Assembly: GCA_028565635.1 (NCBI GenBank)
Contig: JAOXYB010053212.1
Location: 1 to 11,439 of the forward strand
Source of the DNA: Phoronis ovalis
Lineage: Eukaryota > Phoronida > Phoronidae
Direction: 5' to 3'
DNA length: 11,439 nt
In this document: piece after piece, positions 1-7,200 of the stretch
Numbering within the stretch: position 1 is the first letter of the stretch
Layout: every line of letters begins with the position of its first letter
Program-made: the position numbers and the translations under genes
Notes under the pieces: generated by a model
The model's database searches: none
Told to the model about the DNA's origin: nothing
What the model saw: only the letters and a program-made list of their open reading frames with translations

Positions 1-599
1 TTCTCCAACTAATAACTGAAAATATGATATTTTGTGTTGTGAAAATAAAATATTAAAAAAATAAAATATTTGGCCAGGCAGACTTGAGCCAGTCTAGGTT
101 GCTACTACAAGGCAGCAATCTTTAACGCTAATTATGGTAGCAAGCCTATTAGGTTTGTACATTTTCTTTCTTTTTCAGCAAAATATAACTCAAAGGTGAT
201 TAGAGGAAGAAGGGGAATGGTACTTCAGGTGTGACAGTCACAGGAAACCTCAAATTTGTAAGAATCTTCAGAATTTTTAAAGTCGAAGTGTACGAAAACA
301 ATGAAATTTTAATGTTTGATGCGAAGTTTAAAAATGACAGAGGTCATTTAGAGGCCATAAAAGTCATTCGCAGAGGTTCTCTACTTTTGCAAGAGATTAT
401 ACGAAACAATTTCCACTGCAAGCAATAGTAAAAAAAAAATTCTAATACAAAGACATTGTGAACTCCCATGAAATTCAGGCACTTGACAGCATACATTACT
501 TTTGAACTGTACAGGAAGAAATGAATATCACCGGAATACGATAGCACAAAACTCAAGGATGGTGAGTTTACCTCATACAAGATTCAAAGAAATGAACCC

Positions 600-780
600 A
601 GGTGGTAATGACATTCAAAGTCATTATATATACATATGCCACCCAGTAGGCCCCCTGCATTTACCACAGGGTTTGTTTTTCTTGGTTGGCAAATCTTTGT
701 TTACTACAGGGTATATTTTCTTGTTGGATATTTACCACAGGGTATATTTTCAAAAAAATACATTTACAACAAGTAAGAAT
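600..780 (-). repeat. Repeat family A, copy 1 (inverted relative to 2923-3362)
   Basis: The core TTTACCACAGGGTA occurs at about 659, 699 and 730, with a decayed one near 770, spaced about 31-40 bp. The segment from 600, including a stretch ending in GGCCCCCT just before the first core, matches the reverse complement of the right half of the element at 2923-3362. The two copies share the flanking words ATTCAAAGTCA and TCTTGTTGGAT. It is therefore a second, partial copy in the opposite orientation. I see no transposase frame. It is probably a non-autonomous interspersed element with an internal minisatellite. Confidence 0.75.
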
Positions 781-960
781 CAGTAAGGTTTGTAAACTGT
801 CACATATTTACTTACCACTTACCATGGGGTACATAATTAATAAGTGAATTTACGACAGCATATATATGCAGATGGCGTTATTTAACGCATGTGCAAACAC
901 TATTTTGAAGTGAAGACGACAGAAGAGTTTGTGAAAAGAATTTTGGTTTTGCGATTTGTT

Positions 961-1192
961 CGTGTGTGTCTGTACCATTGCTGCAAATGGTAATACGAGT
1001 TGTGGGAGTTGAAGTTGGATAATCAGAGAGTATCTGGACGGTGATATATGAACTCACTAGGTAGGAATTACATAGATTTCGAAGTTTGGGCCACTTTCAC
1101 TGTAATCGGCTATATAAGTTACCTTGACTGTTTAGAACAGCTCACAAGTCAGATTATCAAGAGCTAGTGCAAAACATCATGAACCAGGACTA
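961..1192 (+). repeat. Repeat family B, copy 1 (left arm of a foldback)
   Basis: This copy runs from CGTGTGTGTCTGTACC through TTGGATAATCAGAGAGTAT and ATTACATAGATTTCGAAG to AACATCATGAACCAGGAC. Its first ~157 bases are repeated in inverted orientation immediately downstream (1199-1353). The whole unit is repeated directly at 1441-1635. No coding potential is evident. A non-autonomous foldback or MITE-like element is the simplest reading. Confidence 0.8.
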
Positions 1193-1198
1193 GGAATA

Positions 1199-1353
1199 TT
1201 ATATAGCCAATTACAGTGGAAGTGCTCGAATTTGGAAATCTATGTAATTCCTACCAAATGAGTTCATATATCACGGTCCAGATACTCTCTGATTATCCAA
1301 CTTCAACTCCCAATACTTCTATGACCATTTGCAACTCCTGCACTGGCACACAG
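1199..1353 (-). repeat. Repeat family B, copy 2 (inverted right arm of the foldback)
   Basis: This is the reverse complement of about 961-1117, with scattered mismatches and small indels. Shared words include ATCTATGTAATTCCTACC, TGAGTTCATATATCAC and CTCTCTGATTATCCAACTTC. With copy 1 it forms an imperfect palindrome with arms of about 155 bp and a spacer of about 80 bp. It ends close to where a family A fragment begins (1360). Confidence 0.8.
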
Positions 1354-1359
1354 AGGGAT

Positions 1360-1432
1360 GGGGGTACTTGTCAAAAAACTTGGTTGGTGTGTGAGGCCCA
1401 GGGTAAAACACATTTACTGCATGGTAAAAACT
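1360..1432 (+). repeat. Repeat family A, left-end fragment
   Basis: The fragment GGGGGTACTTGTC, followed by a GTTGGT-GTGTG-GGC-CAGGGTAAAA pattern, matches the left end of the element at 2923-2985 in the same orientation. It breaks off after one degraded core near 1417-1430. Family B copy 3 begins within 10 bp. It is a truncated copy sitting between two family B copies. Confidence 0.7.
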
Positions 1433-1440
1433 GAATTCAG

Positions 1441-1635
1441 GAATTGAAGTTGGTCTGTTGGATAATCAGAGAGTATATCTGGACAGTGATGTATGAATTC
1501 ATCCGGTACGAATTACATAGATTTCGAAGTTTGGGCACTTTCACTGTAATTGGTTATGTAAGATTCCATGACTTTTCGCACAGCTCACAAGACAGATTAT
1601 TAAGAGCTAGTGCAGAACATCATGAACCAGGACTA
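1441..1635 (+). repeat. Repeat family B, copy 3 (direct)
   Basis: This is a direct repeat of 1003-1192, starting at GAATTGAAGTTGG and ending at AACATCATGAACCAGGACTA. It has a small insertion near the start and scattered substitutions. It contains the long shared word ATTACATAGATTTCGAAG and the word ACAGCTCACAAG. There are three copies of the family within 700 bp, in the order direct, inverted, direct. Confidence 0.8.
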
Positions 1636-1878
1636 CCCACAGCCCAGACAAATTATCTCGACTGCAATCTTAGTCTCCTTACTAATCCATTCTGCATGAA
1701 ATACATTTGTCCATGGTCTCTTCTGAACATAAGTTTACTACTGTTTTGCAAAGAGGGTACTTAGAGCGTGAATTAAAAGCAATCGAATTCCAAGTCCAAC
1801 GTGAACTTAGCGGCTATAAAGTTTACTTAGCCGCAAAAAGAAAAACATGTATCTGAATTTTTTTGTAATTAGGCTTAC

Positions 1879-2026
1879 CATAGGCTACGTTTTCTCCAAT
1901 TTTCAATGGTCCACGCAGTACATATATGATGAAGACAACAAGAGAAAACCAAAGCGCCCACAAATATGTCCACGACCAGGCAATCCAGCTCTTTAAACTT
2001 TCTAGGCACCGGGCAAATATTGCCAT
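1879..2026 (-). CDS. ST7: ST7 (suppressor of tumorigenicity 7), first coding exon
   Basis: This exon encodes the N-terminus of ST7, a conserved metazoan multi-pass membrane protein with later TPR-like repeats; its molecular role is poorly defined and vertebrate ST7 is described as a candidate tumour suppressor. Read on the minus strand it gives 49 codons plus one base. The segment LKSWIAWSWTYLWALWF and the following LRGPLKIGENV align closely with the start of vertebrate ST7 (LKS..WSWTYLW..WF, then LR.PLKI..N). Residues 14-37 form a strongly hydrophobic first transmembrane helix. The ATG at 2024-2026 was chosen because it has A at -3 and G at +4 and gives about the same N-terminal length as vertebrate ST7. 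In-frame ATGs at 2033-2035 and 2066-2068 are alternatives; the 2033 one has weak context. The exon ends at a strong donor, ATG|GTAAGC, reading down from 1878, in phase 1. The remaining exons lie outside the window to the left. Confidence 0.9.
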
Positions 2027-2922
2027 GATGGACATTGAAACATTATTTGGGAGCGTCACCATAAACAAGAATTATATGGAGTAAGATTTACAAATATGTG
2101 ACTTAATTTTCAAGCATAAAAAGAAATAAATTTGTGCAAGATAAAATGGTGTACTTTATTTCATTTATACTCAGCAATCGTGTTCACAAGGAACTCATTT
2201 TAATGTGGGCTCGTCATTGTGTTTTATGCGAACTAGTTATTCCAGAGTTACCAAATAAAAAGCTTTGGCGTAAAACAAAATAACTAATTTTATACAAAAT
2301 AACAAAATACTGTACATCATTTAAACTTAATTTATGAACAATTTCTTTTTATTTAAAAATCTTAGTTGTAAATTTATTTAATTTGTAAAGTTTATTTATT
2401 AAAAAAGACAGTCCACACAATTCATCAATCAGAAATGGATACCTGAAGTCTGACTGTGGAATTGAGTTTGCTTGAAGCTTTGAGCCGCATGATATGAAGC
2501 TTAAGTCCCGAAGATGTTATCAATAACTGTTTGATGTAAAGCTTATGCGTTTAATAAAACAATCTGCAGTTAGTAAATTTCATGTAAGTATCCTGTAACA
2601 GTTTTACTAAGAACTGAAAATTGTGGAATGAGCGGGAAGAGGACTGAAAACTTCAGAAAAACTGCCCGCGCAGTCAAAAAAAACTATTCAACTTAGTTGT
2701 GAACCACTTACTTAAAATTAAAACTTTATTTGCATAAAAATACTAAAGAATCTTAGTCAGTTTATATAAATCAGTCTTACGGTATTTGTTTTAGTGTGCA
2801 CTAAGAAGATTATGACTTATGTGAGGTAACAATGACCACATGCTAAAATATTTAAGCTTGAAGTTGAACTTGAAGAGTCCTCATGTATCCAGCACTAACA
2901 ATATGCCTTGTACGGTAACCCC
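2027..2922. promoter_or_regulatory. Presumed divergent promoter region and 5' untranslated sequence of ST7 and GANP
   Basis: This AT-rich stretch lies between the two divergent genes, so the promoters and 5' untranslated exons of both probably fall here. Direct evidence is limited. An E2F-like word occurs at 2631-2638 (TTCCCGCT on the minus strand), near a small imperfect palindrome around ACTGCCCGCGCAGT at about 2659-2672. A plus-strand TATA-like word, TATATAAA, is at 2763-2770. GANP needs an upstream non-coding exon, because an acceptor directly precedes its start codon. Candidate donors are CAT|GTAAGTAT at 2584 and weaker ones at 2821 and 2826. None can be chosen without transcript data. 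I see no convincing coding frame here. Confidence 0.4.
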
Positions 2923-3362
2923 GGGGGCGTACTTGACAGAAAAGTTGGTAGGAGTGTGCGGCTCAGGGTAAAAAACCCTGACCCTGTGATAAATAAAGAT
3001 CACCAAAAACATACCCTGTCGTAAATGAAAAAATATGAAAAATATACCCTGCCTTAAATAACTCGCCCGAAATAGCAACCTGTGCAAAATTCACTTGTAA
3101 ATTATATACACTGTGGTAAATAAATATGGAATCTTAATTTTTCATACCTGTTTTCCAAGAAATACACCCTGTGGTAAACGAATATTTTTGAAAATATACC
3201 CTGTGGTAAAAATCCAACAAGAAAAGTATACCCTGTGGTAAATAAAGCTTTGAGAAGCGTGAAAAACATACCATGTGATAAATGCAAGAGCTGCAACAAA
3301 GGGGGCCGATTGGGCGGCACATACATATAGTGACTTTGAATGGCAGTACCCCCCCCCCCCCC
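2923..3362 (+). repeat. Repeat family A, copy 2: interspersed element with ~32-bp internal tandem array
   Basis: The element starts with GGGGGCGTACTTG and ends with GCAGTACCCCC plus a long C run, so its ends are short imperfect inverted repeats (GGGGG-GTAC / GTACCCCC). Inside, the core TACCCTGTGGTAAAT recurs with variants at about 2980, 3012, 3045, 3077, 3107, 3163, 3197, 3229 and 3269. Most steps are 30-33 bp, with gaps where a unit has decayed. The right half is repeated in inverted orientation at 600-780, and the left end at 1360-1432. There is no coding capacity. It fits a non-autonomous mobile element carrying a minisatellite. It lies in the presumed 5' intron of GANP. Confidence 0.8.
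3349..3362 (+). repeat. Homopolymer run of 14 C
   Basis: Fourteen consecutive C residues lie at the right end of the family A element, about 35 bp before the splice acceptor of the GANP start-codon exon. Such runs are prone to length change and sequencing error. Confidence 0.95.
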
Positions 3363-3398
3363 GGATGGTTAATATATAGTAAACATTTCCTTTTCAGT

Positions 3399-4206
3399 AT
3401 GGCATCCAATTCATTCAAAGCAAGCTCAACACAAGAAAATGTATTCGGTAAACCTGCTATGTCAGGGACAAGTGCTGTTGGTGCTGGAAGTTCTCAACAA
3501 GGATTATTCACTGGAAGTTCTACGATGCCACAAGATGGAAGTAGCTCACCAATTTTTAAAGCAGTATTTAGTACGGGAACTAATGATGCTACTACAAGTG
3601 TTTTTGGAGCTAACACATTTGGTCAGGGTCATAAAAATGTATTTGCAATGAAAGACAATGCTAAAAAACAAGCGTCTTTTTCATCTGGACAGACTCCAAC
3701 TACTTTCAGGCCAGTTTTTGGTAGCGGAATAAGGGAAGATAAGGGATCTACTTCTAGTAATCCTCCTGTGTTTGAGAAAAGTACAAATTTTACTACTGCC
3801 GAAGCTCCTGTATCAAGTATCAAACAACTGGCTTCTCAGAATTTATTCACTAATCCTATAACTAATATCAGTGGTACAAAATTTGTTTTTGGAGGTAAAA
3901 GTTCAACTACTACAACAAATGATTTTGCTGACATCAAGCCAGTCATGTCTTCGGTTAGTACAAATTTGGATAGAGCGCCATCTAGTGCTAAGTCTAATGT
4001 GGCAGATAGAGAAAAAAAGCATTCAGATGTGTTCTCAAGATTAGGCTCTGAGAAGGAAGACAACATTGATAACACTAAAGGTTTATTTGGTAAACCAGCA
4101 GAGAATAAAACAAGTTCAGGACTGTTTGGCAAAGAACAGCAGAAAGATGAAAAAGGTAATTCTCAATTAAATTCAAAGAAGACTATATTTAGCAGACAAG
4201 TTACAG
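3399..4206 (+). CDS. MCM3AP: GANP coding exon 1: FG-repeat N-terminus
   Basis: Encodes residues 1-269 plus one base. The composition is rich in S, T, N, G and K with scattered phenylalanine dipeptides: VFG at 15-17, then further VFG, TFG and two GLFGK motifs, seven FG in all, plus several F-only relics. This is the nucleoporin-like, disordered region that in the family contacts NXF1 and the nuclear pore. The acceptor is TTTTCAG at 3391-3397, one base before the ATG. The donor is ACAG|GTAATT at 4207 (phase 1). A second donor, AAAG|GTAATT, at 4156 is also in phase 1. Confidence 0.92.
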
Positions 4207-7200
4207 GTAATTACCGCATGTTATAAGCTGTATGGTCACATTTAGTAATTAGCATCTTTTTAATGGAAGGCCTTTGTCAGATTGCACATGCAAAATTTAG
4301 ATAGTCTTCGTAACTATCACTAATAAAACTTTGTCTAAAATGTTCTATATCCATCTAATTTTCCAAGTACTTTATGTTCCTTATTATGTTTCTGGCTGAA
4401 GATTACTGATTAGTAATCACTAGCGCAAACACATTCTGTCATGTGTAGTAACCATCATCATTTATAGGTAGACAATCATATTTTTTACATGGTCCTTTTA
4501 TAAATAGATTTCTGTAAATGTATTTTTCCTATTCGATATGTTAGACGAATCTTCTAAGAAACATACTCGTGGCTTGTTTGGCAAAGCACTCTCAGATGTG
4601 ACAGGTGGTGAAAAACCAGTGAAACGTCTTGTAACTGTGGCTGCACCAAGTGGGGAAGATGGAAGACAGTCAAGAGCTACTTTAATTCAAGAAGGTATTA
4701 AAAACAAAAAGTGTAAATCAGGTTGCTATCATCCTGCTTTAGTTTAAGTTACTTATAGAAAAATCCATTAGATGGTATATATTATATGTTTCGCGATTTT
4801 TCTGGATCAATATTACCACTAATTCCACAAAAAGAAATAATATTCTTAATAGAACTGCATTTTTTTTTATGCGGTTTAGGTGTTTTCGTAGTTTTATCAT
4901 TTTGTGTTTGTAAAATTGGATTTGAACTGTAACTACTTTTATAGGTTCCACATCTATCTTCAAGAGCCAGAGGATACCTAGACGTTTATCAAGTGAACAG
5001 TTGTCATCAAAAACAGCACTTGTGGCTAAAAATATTCTGCCACAATATTGTACAACTAGTTATCTAAAAACACATTTTGAAAAATTTGGAAAAGTCAAGA
5101 GAGTATATACCAACCCTGAGAAAAGACAAGCTATTATACATTTCGAAACACATGTAAGTAGCAGTTAACTTTATTGTTTTGTTTTGGTATTGTTTTGAGA
5201 TGAATGGGATGACCATAAGATAGAAGACTGTTGGAACAATGAGTATATCATACATTCATGAATAAGTTTATCCATTATTGTTCAAGACTGTCTGAGTACC
5301 AGTTTTCAATATTTCTAGAAAATATGCTAATATCTGATTTCTTTGTGAAAACCATAAATTTTGCAAATGAAGAATGTTTAGATGTCCTGCTAAGCTGGCA
5401 TTTTTGAGATCCGGCAGTTGCTGTATGCTTTGTTTAATAGGAAGATGCTGCTAATGCCAAGACAATGGGTCGGACTTTGAGGCCTGGTCGACAACCGATA
5501 CAAATGTTTTGGAGTAATTATTCCCCAGCAGGCAAAGCATCATCAAGAAGTAGGCTTGTTATTGCTTCCTTTAGTTTATCTGTCATTTTTTTAGTGTCAA
5601 CACCTGATGTATCATATTTACTGGAAGGGGGTCTTTTATAAATGGGGAACCAAAAAAGAGTGTACATCTGTTGGAGGTCAAAAAAATTTCATCACTATAA
5701 AATCATATCTCATTCTAAACAGTCAGTTGAAAAGAGACAATTCGCTCTAGGTTTTACCAACCTATAGTCTAGTTAGCATTGATAGCAGTGTTTGTTATAA
5801 GTGTTTCTGTTTGTCATTGATTTGTCCTGTTTATCTGTCACAAACATTTAAACGGGAAGTAACCTGTGACATTGAAGATTATTTGTTTTATCAGGTATCA
5901 GGAAAACCTAGTAATAAGTTTATAATTTTTACTTTAAACAAAGGATCGTCTTTAGAAAAACGTAGTGAGCTCGATGATGAACTAGCTAGCATGGCTGGTA
6001 CTGATGATATTGATAATTCTCGCATCAAAACTCTTCAACGACCTGAGGAAATTAAATTTAAAGCAAAAACTGAAGAGGTCAACAGACAACAGACTACATC
6101 AGCAATTGCAAAACCAAGTACTGGGACTTTGTTTGCTTCAAAACCTGTGAGGCAGGAAAGAGGTACATGTATACTGGTGTAATAGTGCTAACACTTATTC
6201 TGGGTATATTAATTTTAACATTAAGTGATTTAGTGACACAAATGTGTTATTCTTTGGAGTTTTTTATATATATTTTATACTTGTTATAAGCATCAAATTT
6301 GTTATATATGGCTAGTTATGTGATGTGCTTTCAGTCTGAACTGTAATTTACACCGTTTTCTGGGTGACTTGTCACATTAGGTATTGGATTGAAAAGTTTG
6401 AAGAACACAGTGGCTAAAACAACATCTGAAAGACTGGACGTTCTGTCTCAATATGATAAAGTTATCAGACAAGGTAAGACTGCACTTCTTAAATCTAGTA
6501 AGATGTTGATATTGTAAGTCCTTCAGGAACTTGATACTTAAACTGTCCGAGTAATGTCAATAAAAAATTGACACTGTTGCCAATAGTAGAATTTTATTAT
6601 CAACATCAAAAGATAATATAGCACTTATTAGCCGGTTTCAGATTTAGTCTATAGAGGAGAACAAATTTTAGTAAATATTTTAACATAAACAGGTAGCCGT
6701 TTCAACTTCAAGTGTTTGTTTTAAGGTCACAAAAAGCAGACGGATTTGAAAAAAGCGAGAATATTTGTTGGAACATGCCCAGATATGTGTCCTGAGAAAG
6801 AACGATATCTGCGTGAAGATCGTCGGAGAGTCCATGTCTATGAGATGGTGCCAGAGTCAGAAAATATTGTAAGTGATAATTTAAAAATCATTACAAGTTC
6901 TATACTACAAGTGTTGTGTATTAGAAATAAATTTTGCTTCTCGTGAACAATTTAAACTAAAATTTGTTTTTTTATTAGTGCTAAACAGTGCGAGTTAAAT
7001 AGAGGCAAATAATTTTAAAATCTCTTGAAATCAATAAACTTGTCTGTGTTTTTGTTATAGCCGGGACAAAATCCAAAAATTGATCATACCAGAGCAGTTA
7101 AAGAATACAGTAGATCCTCAGCTGACCAGGTAATTTAATGAAGACTTTTGTTTTAGGTTCTTACCCTTGGAAACAGCAGTCTTTCTGATATTTAATATTT

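Larger units (their letters stand above)
1..1878 (-). other. ST7: Presumed ST7 intron 1 (partial), repeat-rich
   Basis: This stretch follows the splice donor of the ST7 first coding exon on the minus strand, so it should be transcribed as ST7 intron 1. I looked on both strands for the next ST7 exon, which in the family encodes another membrane segment and a WWYF-type motif, and did not find it; it probably lies beyond the left edge. The stretch contains two repeat families, described separately, at 600-780, 961-1635 and 1360-1432. The rest (1-599, 781-960, 1636-1878) is AT-rich sequence in which I see no gene. Short open frames here have no recognisable protein character. Confidence 0.6.

Noticed and set aside
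231-428. Small plus-strand protein of about 65 residues
   Set aside because: No recognisable family, start context or splice support. It lies in the presumed ST7 intron, so it is probably a chance frame in AT-rich DNA.
1444-1764. Open frame of about 106 codons on the plus strand
   Set aside because: It runs through family B repeat copy 3, the frame is not kept in copy 1, and the protein has no domain character.
2980-3283. CRISPR array
   Set aside because: The ~32-bp periodicity resembles one, but the cores are only about 15 bp and degenerate, the host is an intron-bearing animal genome, and the same family occurs dispersed and inverted at 600-780.
3134-3418. Minus-strand open frame of 94 codons
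   Set aside because: It is the translation of the family A tandem repeat. A related frame at 502-786 arises from the inverted repeat copy, so the similarity reflects the DNA repeat and not a protein gene.
3836-4132. Minus-strand open frame of 98 codons opposite GANP exon 1
   Set aside because: It is an antisense shadow of the low-complexity FG-repeat coding sequence with no recognisable protein features.
5895-5901. Alternative acceptor of GANP exon 5 at 5895
   Set aside because: TTTATCAG at 5887-5894 looks good, but it is seven bases upstream and would break the frame set by the exon 4 donor at 5550. The acceptor ending at 5901 keeps it.
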